NCBI GenBank assembly: GCA_951799425.1
Contig: OX637393.1
Coordinates: 27,319,244-27,383,243 of the forward strand
Direction of reading: 5' to 3'
Length of the DNA stretch: 64,000 nt
DNA from: Ilex aquifolium
Taxonomy: Eukaryota > Streptophyta > Magnoliopsida > Aquifoliales > Aquifoliaceae
The notes beneath the pieces were generated by a model, which did no database searches, was not told the origin of the DNA, and worked only from the letters and a program-made list of their open reading frames with translations. Position 1 is the first letter of the stretch. Every line of letters begins with the position of its first letter. Made by a program: the position numbers and the translations under genes. This document shows positions 22,885-34,269 of the stretch, in pieces.

Positions 22885-23611
22885 TGATGGTGTTTTTCTA
22901 CCGAAGACGAACAGATGGCGTGGATATGTGTGTGAACTATGAGTCTCTGAGCTCTAGGCTCGTGCTAGTTGCTTATATACGTTCAGGGAATTTTAGGAAA
23001 GGGAGATGCACACAATGAAATTATAGTGGTTCGCCTGCTTTGGAGCTCGACTAGTCCACTCTTCAATGGAGGCTCTTGTTCCTATTTTCTTATTGATGAC
23101 GTTGAGTACGTTACAGTGCAATATCAAGGGAATTAGGGTTCTTCGCGGCTCTATTGCTTGCCTATATCCCCTTCAATGGGGGCCTACCCCCTCTTTTTAT
23201 AGCCTCTTGCTTACCTCTAACCCGGACTTATTTCCTATATTCATGGGATCATTCCACCTCTCCTCCTCCAATGGAGGAGTTACTTTCTTTTCATGGGACT
23301 GATCTTGTGGATCTTATCCCCAGATCTTCGCCTTCCATCCGTGGGATCCTCCTTAATTCTTGGAGAGGATCTCGGTTGGTTAGAGGCTTTGTGCCTTGAA
23401 TTCAGGTTAGCTATTGCTTCAGAGGCGCTTGCCATTATCCAGCTGTCCCTTCATTATTTCCCATATGATCTCGCCTGGGAGAGCTTTCCCTCTGGCTCTC
23501 CGAGCTCTTCGTACATCGTCTGACCTCCCGAGCTCTTCGTGTCTTTGTCTGAACTCCTGAGCTGAGCTCATGTCCTGGGCTCGAGCTTATGGTTTATTTT
23601 AAGTATCATCA
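22885..23611 (-). repeat. Tat1 5' LTR (right copy)
   Basis: 727 bp, TGATGGTG to AGTATCATCA, the counterpart of 12712-13448. A TATA-like tgcttatatacg occurs in both copies at equivalent positions, but it reads best on the plus strand, so its role in the minus-strand transcript is open. Confidence 0.93.
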
Positions 23612-24166
23612 AAAATAAAATAAGAAAAGTAAAAAAAATAAGAATAATAGCTGCCCCTTTGTCTTACAAGAAAAGATGTATTTGTACTAGGGTACGAGTC
23701 AAACCCTACTACGACTCGTAGTCAACAGATCCAATCAGGCTGAGAAAAGATATGCGTCCGGACATAACTATCTCTAAGTCTAAATTGCTCAACATGCATC
23801 CAGATGTAGAACATGTGTTCGGACGAAACTTTCTTCCTGTCCTGATTTCTTTGGTCTTCTTTCTTTCCACTATTTGAGACACGTCCGAACGGAGATCATG
23901 TGTCCAAATGCATGAATCTTTTAGTCCAAAATTGTTTTCCTTCTTCTAATCAACCATTTCCTAGTCCTACTCTCTTCTTTTGCTTCATGCCTTTTTAACA
24001 TTACTCGACCTAATTTTAATTACATCCAAAATACTTAAAAAATAGACAAACATGTAGAATAAGCATCAAACTAGAAAGTCTTATAATTAAAAACATTTAT
24101 TCCAAAATTTGGTGTAAACAATTAGTACCTAACATGATAAGTCAATACTTTTGATGGTTAATCACA

Positions 24167-24400
24167 TCCCCCCCCCCCCAACTTGGATATTACTAGCCCC
24201 GAGTAATACTACTAAACAAAAAATAAATAATTAAATAAAACACAAATAAAATTTCGTATGACTCACAATTGCATTTTGCACATACAATAAGACTTTAAAT
24301 CCATAGGTTACCTCTAATGGATGAGTAATAGTCTCATGAAGATAGCTACAAACTTCATTTCATTCATTAAAAACCTAAACGACATAATCATATCTTAAAT
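24167..24400 (-). promoter_or_regulatory. Polypurine tract and 3' UTR remnant of the B3 element
   Basis: A run of twelve C (24168-24179) next to the LTR end ttaatcaca is the polypurine tract on the minus strand. The following AT-rich stretch aligns loosely with 39278-39532 (actagccccgagtaat versus actagtccctagtaat). No gene. It is cut at 24401 by element H. Confidence 0.65.
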
Positions 24401-27400
24401 TGTAATGCCCCCAAAGCCACCCTGAAAGGCATTAACTATCTACATAACATCCAATCATGAGAGCATCTAAAAATAACCTATTAAAGGATAAAACATCCAT
24501 CAACTAGATAAGTAAAGAAACCAATCCTAACAAAACATCAAAAATATCTCAAAGCTTACAGTTCCAAACTAAATAGTATCTTGCAGCGGAAATAATAAAA
24601 ACTAATTAAAACATTGTTCCATAGACAACTCTCAAATTTAAACTCATAAGAAAATCTCTAGGCCTCCAAGTCAGGATCCACGTACTAATCCTCCTCAGCC
24701 TTGAAGTCAACCTGCTCATTTAGTTCGGCAGCCTCCTCTATGCCAAAATCTATAAATGTTGTTGTAAGGGATGAGCAAAAGCCCGTAGGAAATCTCTCTC
24801 AAATCAAAACAAGGTTTTTAAAGCATAAAGTAGGGAAGTCTCTTTTAGAAAAAAACGTATATAACTTTTGGAAGTAACCAATGTAATTTGTAATGATCCC
24901 ACATTTACAGATTACATTAATTCAATAAAGAAGTAAAAAATGTAGGAATCAAAGTCAATAAATAATCATTCAGTAAACATCATCTCAAGTGTCTCATGTA
25001 TGTTGGTTCCTTCCTAGGAATCTACATAACGAACCTACCTTGTTCACCCACCATAAAAAAAAAACCATCTTAACCATTCCCCATAGGACCACATCATAAA
25101 CCACTTTAGGAAGGTGTGTACCATCTCACACGGCATTGATGAATCCATTTTCAATAAGGTATACTGTCCATTAGCCTAAGACCTACGTGAACAATAGTAG
25201 TTGACCTCTCAAGGAGCAACCCCTGGAAGTGTTAGACAATCATCTCACCCCCAATGGGATAGAATAACTTCTAACACTCTACAACAGCTTTCAAAGGTAA
25301 TCCAAGTCCGTCACACCCAAATCATACAAGAGATAAAATGACAACTTTATCCAAAAACCATATATTCAACCAATCACAATTTCCATCAAATTCAAGTATC
25401 ACAATTTCAGAATTATCAATACACAAGAATAAAGAAATTAAAATACGCAAGAGATCATATTAAGAAAACTTTTACAATTTCAATATCCAAATTCTAGGGT
25501 ATTTTATCAAAACTTTCAATTTTGGAGAGAAAAACGTATCTTTGAATATAAAACATGATTTATTGAAGAACTAGATTTTGTGAATCAAGAACAAATGAAT
25601 ACTATAAAGAAATCATGTAATTTTTCATGATCTAGGGTTTTGGAAACCAAGAACAAGAATTTTTAAACATAAAACATGTATTTTATTTAAAACAACTTTT
25701 CAATCGGAAGAAAAATCAAGAATTAACAATTATCTAGCATTTAATTATCAAGAAGATAAAAAACATACATAAATATAGTTCCTAGCCTCAATGAAAGAAT
25801 TCAAGAAGAATCTCTTAGCTTAATCCGATGTTTGTGCAAAACCATAGCATGTTCGAACATGAAAATTCCTTTGAATCTTGTGTTTTCTCCTTCTCTCTCT
25901 CACACACTCTTTCTCTCTTTCTATTTCTCTCTCCATGTCATAACCTAGCGTACGGATACTAGAAAACGAATCAGGATTTGAGGGTGTATGTAATTAGGGG
26001 TTTGACTATTAGGAATTCAGAATGTTAATTGATGAACCTAGAGTGGTGTGTAGATGTTTTGGAGTTGTTTAGGATTTTTTTTAGGTGTAGAAAGGTGACT
26101 GGTGAAGAGAAAATAGGCTGGGAAGCACAATTGAGCGAAGTAGGGTTACTGCGCACCGGTGAGTTAGGAGTGCAGGAGTGCGAATCAAGGATAAAATCCT
26201 AAAAATTAAATGGATAATTTTATTGGACATTTTTTAATGTATATTTGATTTTAAAAAATATTTAAAAATTAATTTTTAGATTTTGGAAAATTACCAAACT
26301 GCCCTTACATGGCAACCATGCCCAATCTACTACCTGGCAACCCCATGGCCTTCCCCATCTTTCCCCAGCATTCTCCAAGCCACCAGAATGCTTGAGGATG
26401 TTATTGAGCCTTCACTTGGTGCTTGGAATGAACAAAAATTGGTTAGAGCAGAGAGACAAGAAAGAAATAGAGAGAAAACTTTCACTTGAATTTTGGGTTT
26501 TCTTTGGAGGCTTATTCGAACACTCAAAGGTATACCTCTAGCCTAATTTGGATGCTAGGAATTCATTGGTGTTTTTAGTTTTTGATTTGGGTAACTGATT
26601 TTGCTCGAATTTGAGTTTAAAAGTTTCGGATTTTAGGTTTTCAGGAAATGGGTTCATGTTTCGGCCATGGATGTTTTTTATCTCTATGGTTTGGATGTTT
26701 AGGCTTTGAAGGAGTGGTCTCCCTAGCTAAAACAGACCCTAGGAAGCCATTTATGACCTTAAAAAATGGATTTAGAAGTTTTCAAGGGGGTTAAAACGCA
26801 AGTTGCAAGTCTGCATTTTTTTTTCTAAAAAATAATTTTTGTTACAAACTTTCAGATTGAATTTGATTGGGGTTAAATGAGATTCGTGGTGATTTGAAGG
26901 TTGGGTTTGATAGAGGACTCTGGGGGTGAGTGTTTAGAGACTAAAAAGGAGGAAAATGGTGAAGTGTAGTGACAGAAATAAGGAAGAGAAGTGAGGGAGT
27001 TAGGCTGTTTTGCAGAAAACCCTAGCTGGCTAGAGGTTGAAGATGAAGTTGACTAGAGGATGACTGGACACCTTCATGGCGCGCGAGGGCATGTCAGGTG
27101 TCAGATCTACCTTTGGTTGGTGCCAAAAGCTCTATAACATCCATACAGAGGTCCTTGTAAAATTTAAAGTTGATATGACAGCTAGATCAAAATGAAGAAT
27201 AAAATGACTATTTTAGCCTCCAGGGCCAATGTGACCCAATTTTTAGGTGATTTTTTTCCAAAAAAAAAAAAAATTATATTCATTTATAATTAGTTAAATG
27301 GATTATCTGGATTGAATTTCATCTAAAAATAACACTATTTAATTTTTGACTATTTTAGATCAAAATACCGAGATAGGTAGGGTTTCTCAATTCCGGATAA

Positions 27401-27857
27401 GACGGAGCATTTCTAAACTTACTTTTAAATTATGTCTTACATTATTTATGAATTTTTAAAATTATATGATTGTGTTTTTGAACTTTGGCTGGAAATTACC
27501 GATCCAGATTAAGGTTTTGAGTGCAGTAACGCATAGCTGTTCGAAATGATTGCTTTGACTGTATGAAATGAGATACCAGGATCCTTTTAAAATAAATATA
27601 AGTGCACACGGGTCGAGTGGAAAAAGGGTTTATATTCCAGTTTGAGGTTGTAGAGGGTACTCATTAAGTTTGTAAATACTTGGGTGGCCCAATTGATCTT
27701 CGAACTTGGGTACTGAACGTTGACTAGGAAGCATATCTTCCTCGAGGTGCAAGTCCCCCAAAAGGTTGGATCATATGTTCGTATGGACCCTCAGTGGTCT
27801 ATTAGGATGAATTGTCCAACAGTGTAACACTGTACTTGAATTTTTGAACTCTCTTTT

Positions 27858-30043
27858 TGTAAAGACCCAAAATCCACCTTGGGCGGCATTACTATCTAAA
27901 ACCATTCACATGCAAAGCAACTAATAAAATCCATATATATAAAGAAAATTCTATTCATCATACATAATATCTACAACATCATCCAAAAGAATATGACAAA
28001 CCATGGCCATTACATCTAAAAATCAACCTTAATCTTGTAGCGGAATAAACAAAATATCATCCATACATTGTCTCAAAATGCATCCCCTAGTCTAGGACAT
28101 AAAAAGAACAACTCTAGACATCCCCTTCGGGACTCACGCTTCATCCAATTGAGCTTCCCAAGCTACCTGCTCATCAGCTCCGAGCTCTTCCTCTAGACCA
28201 AAATCTGAAAATGTTGTTTGTAGGGGGTGAGCACTAAGCTCTGTAAGAAAATCCTCCCAAACTCGAACAAGGCTTAGAAAGCATATAAAACCCGTCGATC
28301 TCATTTTACAAATATCATATATGACTTTTTAAAGAAAACAGTGACAGTTCATCCGATCTCAAGTTTACACAATATCAATATATAGAATAAAGAAGTAAAA
28401 CCAACTTTCAACAATGAACCATTTCCAACAATTTATATCAGTTTGAACAATTTTGTATCATTATCCCCAATGTACCATTAACCACAATATGTATCTGTAT
28501 CTCAGGTAGGGAGTAAGACTTCACATGAATACACACATTGAGAATATCCTAGCCCACACACACACACCCAATCCTCGCAAGGATACACAACTTTAGGAAG
28601 GGCGTATACCGACGCATCGGCAGGGACGATCCAACCCAGGAATAGTATACTAACCCTCAGCCTCGATATCACGTGAACGAATAGTGGTTTGGTCCTCGCA
28701 AGGCACCAACCCCAATACGAGTGGTAGGGAACTTTCAAACCCACTCGGAATAAGAAACGCATCTACCCACTCTACGATACTCGGTCAACGGTCACCCATG
28801 TTCATCCAAACATCCACACAAGTGATACAATACTCAACCAATTTCTCAAATCACAAGTAAATCAAGAACCCCAAATTCCACATGTATTTTTCCAACATAA
28901 CAACTCAAGAAAATAAGCAAGAGATCATCAAAAGATATAATTTTATTATTCCAACTAAAGCACTAGAGTTTTTGAATCAAGAACCATGGAATATCAAGGA
29001 AAAAATCTCTATTTCTTGAAAAACAAAGGTTTTGAGATAAAAAACAAGGATCTTATGGCTATCAAACCATAACTTCAGTCAAAACATGATATGATTTGCA
29101 AGAACATCAAGAAACAAGGTTTCCATAACAAATATCTATGATTGAGAGTCAAAACATACATATATATAAATCCTAGCCTCAATAGACAAGGTTAGGAAGA
29201 AACCCCTACCTTGTTTCCTTAGTGTTGTGTGAAAAACTAGAGATTTTAATCCGATCCAATGCGAAAATCCTCCTCAATCTTGTATTTCTTCCTTTCTTCC
29301 TTACTCTCCAAGGCTCTCTAGTGGTTAGAATTGATGAAATGTTGATGAAACTAAGCCTAAGGGGTGTTCCATAGGTATTTATAGTGGAAGAATTGGAGAG
29401 AACACCTGAAACAGGTCTGGGACGTGAAGCCCCCGGTTTGGTGCATCCGGACGCGTGTTTTTTACTATCCGGACACGTGTTTCTTTGTCCAACTTTCTGT
29501 GAAACGCGTCCGGACGCGTGTCTATTCCCGTCCGGATGCTGGTGGCAGTATACCCTCAACTTCCTGATTGATTGTGACCTATTTAGAAGCCGATTCAGAA
29601 AATTTTTGTGAAATACACTTTTTTAGCCCTTAAAGTCTGGTTTCTACTATCCAAAAATCGGATCAATCAGAGTTAGGAATAAAAATTTATGGCTAAAATA
29701 CTAAGGTAGTGTCAAATTCCTTCCTATCTGAATTCTTTCTAAAATGTGTTTAAACTCCGGGATACTTCCTAACTTCTAATACACCCCATATTACCTCTTT
29801 CAAGGTTTCTCGATCTTTCGGATTCAATGGAAATCTTATTTTGACCTAAAAATATTTAGAAACTTACCAAACAACCCTTCCCAAGCTTAAACACCTTCGA
29901 AACATAAACTTGACAATCAATTTTCCTCCCTAGTATTTATTCCTACTGTTACAATCTATATGGTTCATTCTTACGTCATTACATATTTAAGAATTACTAA
30001 GCAATTACATTACTATATTAATATAAACATGTGGGGGTTTACA
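27858..30043 (-). mobile_element. Solo LTR F2 (chromovirus)
   Basis: Bounded by TGTAAAGACCCAAAATCC and GTGGGGGTTTACA and flanked by CTTTT at 27853-27857 and 30044-30048. Minus orientation is shown by the TGTAAACCCCCAC start shared with S1 and with the C element. The 2186-bp length fits the family. It lies inside LTR G. Confidence 0.85.
29373..29540 (-). promoter_or_regulatory. F2 U3 promoter: tccgga palindromes plus TATA box
   Basis: The perfect 16-bp palindrome ACGCGTCCGGACGCGT (29504-29519) is accompanied by three related motifs: gcatccggacgcgtg (29443-29457), tatccggacacgtg (about 29467-29480) and cccgtccggatgc (29528-29540). On the minus strand a TATA-like CTATAAATACCT (29373-29384) follows about 60 bp downstream. 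Confidence 0.6.
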
Positions 30044-30794
30044 CTTTTACAGTTTTGCTTAACTATTACTATTTCGCATGAAATGACGTTGTTGTTTATA
30101 TCTATGTATCAAATGTTCGTTTCGCTTTTTCCCAATCAAGTTAAACTATATTATCTTAAAACTCGTTTACTTTGAAATTGAGTTACTCTACTGAGTTGTT
30201 AATGCTCACTCTACATTGTTTTCCCTTTTCAGATGTGAGAATACGGGGAGATCTGTACATAGTAACCTACCAGGGTTTCTGTATAACTTAGGAAGATGTA
30301 TTTGAAACATGGAAAGAATAAAAGAAAACCTAATGTGTAATGTGTACTTAACTGAATATTAATTTGTAATAGGTTGAGATGTGTGTAAGTTATGCATATG
30401 TTTATACATAAATCTGTGGTTTGTATATTGTGAGTAATTTTGCTATGCTACAGTGCAACTCTGTTATTCTATGATGTTCCGTGGGTTAAAGTAACACATG
30501 TCACATGCCTGGCCGATCCACTGTGTGACACTCTCTCTCTTGATTCCACCTCTTCCTTTTCTTCTTCACGAAATTAGAAATATTTTCCTATGCCTTAGGT
30601 CCCTTTTTATAAGCTATCATCCTTATCTTGACACATCATCATTCTTTATCTTGAATGTCCCACATTACCATCCTTATCCTTCCACATCGTCGACCTTTTC
30701 TTAACATATCATTGTCTCTGTCTTTCTACATCGTTTGATATGTACAATGAACACATAGTGCTTACTACACATTATTATAAATATATGGGGTTTA

Positions 30795-32012
30795 CAATCC
30801 ACCACCCTAGAAAAAAGTTTCGTTCTCAAAACTTACCTCAAGTAGAAAACAAATGAGGGTACTTCTCCCACATCTCCAACTCTGGTTCTCTTGTAGCTTG
30901 CTCCACTCCATGGGGTTACCACAATACTTTCACCAGTATGATGACCTTATTGTGAAACACCTACATCTTGGTGTCAAGAATTGTCACCGGTTACTCTTCA
31001 TAAATTAACCCATTTATATGCAATGTATTGGGTTTACACTTCCTTAGCATTGATACGTGAAACACATCATGTACTCCTCTTAACTAAGCCGGTAATATAA
31101 GTTGATAGTTTCCCACAAATCAAATCACCTCAAATGGCCTAGTATACCTAGGGACTAACTTTCCCTGCTTGCCAAATCTGAACACTCTTTTCTTAGGTGA
31201 CACTTTAAGGAATACATATTCCCCCAACTAAAATTCCAAAGGTCTTCTTCTCTTATTAGCATAAATTTTCTATCTACTTTGAGTTGTGTGTAATCTTTCT
31301 CGAATTAGCTGGATTTTCTCAATAGTCTCTTTAACAAGTTACGGTCCAAATAAGCTACTCTATCCAGCTTCCGCCCAACACACCGGTGATCTACATGGTC
31401 TCCCATACAATGCTTAGTAAGGGGACATTCCAATGTTAGCTTGGTAGCTATTGTTGTAGGCAAATTCCATCAATGGTAAATGTTCACTCCAGCTGCCCTT
31501 AATGTCCAAAACACAAGCCCTTAGCATATCTTCCACAATTTAAATCAACTTCTCTGATTGACCGTCTGTTTAAGGATGAAAAGTAGTACTGAAGTGTAAC
31601 TTTATCCCTAATGCCTTCTGCAAGCTCTGCCAAAATTTGCCACAAACGGCTATCTTGATCGGATGCAATCGACAGTGGTACCCCATAAAACTTTACTATC
31701 TCCTGAATGTACGATTTACTCAAATTCCCTAGGTATCTATGGTCTTCACAAGTATAAAATGGGAAGCTTTTTTCAGTTTATCTACAATTACCCAAATGGC
31801 ACTATGTCCCTTAACATTTCTAGGCAGCTCCGACACAAAATCCATAGTAACATGATCCTACTTCCACTCAGGAGTAGGTAAAGATTGTAATGATCCTCCT
31901 TGTTTCTAGTGCTCAATCTTAACCTGTTGACAAACTGTGCACTTCACGATGTAATTAGCCACATCTTTCTTCATTCCCTTCCACCAATATTGACATTTCA
32001 TGTCTCTAAACA
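30795..32012 (-). pseudogene. Chromovirus H pol remnant (integrase to C-terminus)
   Basis: The polypurine-like atccaccaccctagaaaa follows the LTR end at 30795. The minus strand then retains integrase pieces: YIQEIVKFYGVPLSIASDQD (31640-31710), and the zinc-finger region RDMKCQYWWKGMKKDVA with CTVCQQVKIEH (31906-32003). They align with the C element (LYIREIVRLHGVPLSIVSDR) but are broken by stops and indels. RT, RNase H, protease and gag are absent: homology stops at about 32012, inside the integrase finger. Confidence 0.75.
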
Positions 32013-32307
32013 TCTTTTCATCCACCATATGCTCACACATCACTCCCCTCTTCGCAATGGTTTCCTTATACCTCGTATTTTGGAAATTTTTTAGTGTTGG
32101 TTGCTCAAACTCTTCAAATTCAGTTTCAACAACCTGGCGCTTACCCTTCCCTTTAGTTTTCTTCAATGCAGCAGTTGTAGCCCCACTCACTCTAGCCATC
32201 CCCATAACAATTATACTCAAAACAGCAATGGAGAAAAGAAAATCAAAAATCCAAGAACCCAGAGCTTGGGCTTCCCAAACCATGTGTCTTTTTGTTGCCA
32301 TTGCCAA
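31906..32307 (-). CDS. Chimeric ORF: unidentified N-terminus fused to integrase zinc finger
   Basis: A 133-codon frame on the minus strand. Residues about 1-97 are not chromovirus pol: a hydrophobic stretch (WIFDFLFSIAVLSIIVMGMA, roughly 18-37), a basic patch KKTKGKGKRQ, then FEEFEQPTLKNFQNTRY and KRGVMCEH, which remind me of N-terminal regions of some plant transposon proteins (weak). From residue about 98 it is the integrase finger RDMKCQYWWKGMKKDVA...CTVCQ, ending VKIEH at a stop where the integrase core would follow. Upstream is a leader-like sequence and a TATA-like box. It may be a chance or decayed fusion; expression is unknown. Confidence 0.4.
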   Translation of the reverse strand: MAMATKRHMVWEAQALGSWIFDFLFSIAVLSIIVMGMARVSGATTAALKKTKGKGKRQVVETEFEEFEQPTLKNFQNTRYKETIAKRGVMCEHMVDEKMFRDMKCQYWWKGMKKDVANYIVKCTVCQQVKIEH

Positions 32308-32525
32308 AATTTAGGGTTTTTTTTTTTTCAAAATCAAATGGAAGACAATTGATTTGGGAGAGATTAAAGTAAAGGGTTGGAATTTTTGGAAGTTTAGAGA
32401 GAGTTTGAGAGGTTGAGAATTGAGTTTTGAATGAAAGGAAATGAAAAAATTGTCTGACTCCTCTTTTCCACAGATATTGACAAGTACATAGCAATTCCAG
32501 GGATAACCATGGTAAGGTATAAATA
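32308..32525 (-). promoter_or_regulatory. Leader and TATA-like site upstream of the chimeric ORF
   Basis: Minus strand: AATATTTATACC near 32505-32525, then a pyrimidine-rich leader (CTCAACCTCTCAAACTCTCTC) and an A-run before the ATG. This looks like a plant 5' leader, but nothing proves transcription. Confidence 0.3.
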
Positions 32526-33470
32526 TTTTATGCTTGGCTCAGTTATTATTTATGTCAAAAAAATGATATTTCATTTTTTTTCTTTTGATCAAACATGGGT
32601 TCTAAGGATAATCGAAAGAAGGAATAGCCTTAAAGCTCAAATAAATTCCAAAAAATGGCCTAAAATTATTTCCTAGGAAGCATGGCAAAGTGTTGCTAAT
32701 TTAGAGATATAACCATTTAATCACCTCATATACTCTTAACCAAAGCAAAAATAATGAGATTATTGAATAATCCTTGAGTAAATGTATTCTAACCCTCCAA
32801 CAATAATCAGCACAAGACTCACTTGTGTATACATTCATCTCCACTATAGATGTCAAGCTTTTTCAATATATGAATCATATTCAATAAATTGCAAAAACTA
32901 GCATGCTCATGGTGTAAATAGCTTTGAGTTTCAGGTCCAAATATAAACATGATACTCAAATATAGAATAAACTCCCACAGAGTGTAATTATGCAAAAAAT
33001 TCAAGCTTCAATTAGCAAATCTAAACTTCCACAATAATGAAGAAAGAATAACATAATTCATATAGTTATTTTTTTTTTTTTAAAAAATCAAATTTTTTCC
33101 AAAAATCATAAAAGGCAGACAATGGTATAACCCTCAACCCCCAACTTAGACTATGCATTGTCCTCAATGCAAAAATAATAATGTAATGAAGAAAATGAAA
33201 AGGATAAGGGAGGAAAATACCTGAAAAAATGCTCTAATCTAAATAACTAGCTACAAAACAAAACAAACAAAATTTAACATCTAAAACAATAAATAAATAA
33301 AATGAAAATTAATCAAAAATTTATTCTGACCACAATGTTCAAAGAATATTTGGTAGGTTAATCAATTGGGTTTTGAAATCCAAATTAGGCTTACTGCTGA
33401 ATTCCAATCGGGGCTTGATACTTCCAAATGACTCTTTCTGATTTGAATTTATCTCAACTCCCACCAACCT

Positions 33471-34240
33471 CTATGAAGAATTTAACAAATCAGTGTGAAA
33501 AATAACATCGGAGCTATCACAATTATCAACAGAATTTATTAGACAAACATGTAAAGGATCATAACAGAAAGTCCTATTAAATTTTTTCTCCAAAATCTCA
33601 TCCACCTCACAAAATCCTCCCTCCTCAACTGGTTTCTTAAACACATTAAAAATTTTCAATTCAGCATTCATATTTTCAAATGAAAATTGTATGACTCCAC
33701 TCCAACAATTTATTAATGCATTCGATGTGGAAAGGAATGGTCATCCTAAGATTACCGAAATTTGGTCTCTACGGTTAGAAATAGGTGCAGTATCGAGAAC
33801 AATAAAGTCAACAGGGAAGTAGAATTTATCCACTTGGACCAATACATCCTCCATGATCCCTCTTGGTATCTTCACGCTTCGACTACCAGCTGGAGAGTAA
33901 TGGTTGTTGACTTTAACTCTCTTAAGCCTAGCTGCTAGTACATTGAAGAAGGTAGGAGGTTGACACTCGCACCTAGATCTAGCAACGCTTGCTCCACTCA
34001 GCAATCCCCAATGGTAATGGAAATGGTGAGACAACTAGGATCTTTGAACTTGGGTGGAGTGTTGGTCCGCATTATAAAACTTACTTGCTCGGTCAAGAAA
34101 ACTTTCTTTTGAACATTCATCTTCTTTTTGATCGTACATAGATCCTCCAGAAACTTTGCGTAGGAAGGCACCTATCGTATAGCATCAAGCAAAGGAATGT
34201 TAATCTTTACTTGCTTAAATACATCTAAAATTTCAGCAGT
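33471..34240 (-). pseudogene. A2 protease remnant
   Basis: The minus strand shows KQVKINIPLLDA-type sequence at 34160-34230, then RGIMEDVLVQVDKFYFPVDFIVLDTAP with QISVILG (33741-33880) and a tail AELKIFNVFKKPVEEGGFCE (33600-33671). These match the A3 copy (EDVLVQIDNFYFLLDFIILD). Frameshifts separate the parts. Frame content ends at 33471. Confidence 0.7.
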
Positions 34241-34269
34241 GTTAGAAAGTTTAGCAAGCATTCTCAATA

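Larger units (their letters stand above)
12712..23611 (-). mobile_element. Tat-type Ty3/gypsy element Tat1, full length, defective
   Basis: Two direct LTRs (TGATGGTG...AGTATCATCA) enclose about 9.4 kb and are flanked by the target duplication AAAAT at 12707-12711 and 23612-23616. A polypurine tract (13449-13463) and a primer-binding site (22864-22881) sit at the expected ends for minus-strand transcription. The internal order is gag, PR, RT, RNase H, second (archaeal-type) RNase H, IN, then a 40-bp minisatellite and an antisense gene. The LTRs differ by roughly a dozen substitutions and some short indels by eye (about 1.5-2%), so insertion is recent. At least four single-base frameshifts and four in-frame stops disable gag-pol as given. 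Confidence 0.92.
12118..24166 (-). mobile_element. LTR B3 of an Athila-like element, split by Tat1
   Basis: The LTR sequence occupies 12118-12711 and 23612-24166 and is interrupted by Tat1. Its right end (minus-strand start TGTGATTAACCATC) abuts a polypurine tract at 24167-24181, so it is the 3' LTR of a minus-strand element. The same LTR start and polypurine context occur at 39277 and 55465. The left end is less certain: aagtgcaggtgatg resembles the other copies only loosely. A gcgtccggac palindromic motif lies at 23753-23763. Confidence 0.65.
26216..30529 (+). mobile_element. LTR G, plus-strand, split by F2 (limits approximate)
   Basis: Sequence at about 26283-27857 and 30049-30529 reads like a plus-strand chromovirus-type LTR: a gene-like leader (gaaaactttcacttgaattttgggttttc), then a later part (gttaatgctcactctacattg, accagggtttctgtataactt) resembling the 3' third of S1. 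I could not find clean termini or a target duplication. The limits are inferred from where H LTR similarity ends and resumes. Confidence 0.35.
24401..30794 (-). mobile_element. 3' LTR of chromovirus H, split by LTR G
   Basis: The left end TGTAATGCCCCCAAAGCC (24401) and the right end GGGGTTTACA (30785-30794), which abuts an H polypurine tract, bound a minus-strand LTR. Its own sequence appears to be 24401 to about 26215 plus about 30530-30794, close to 2.1 kb and so similar to the C-element LTR (2082 bp). The G boundaries inside it are approximate. No matching target duplication could be tested because the other end of H is truncated. Confidence 0.55.
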
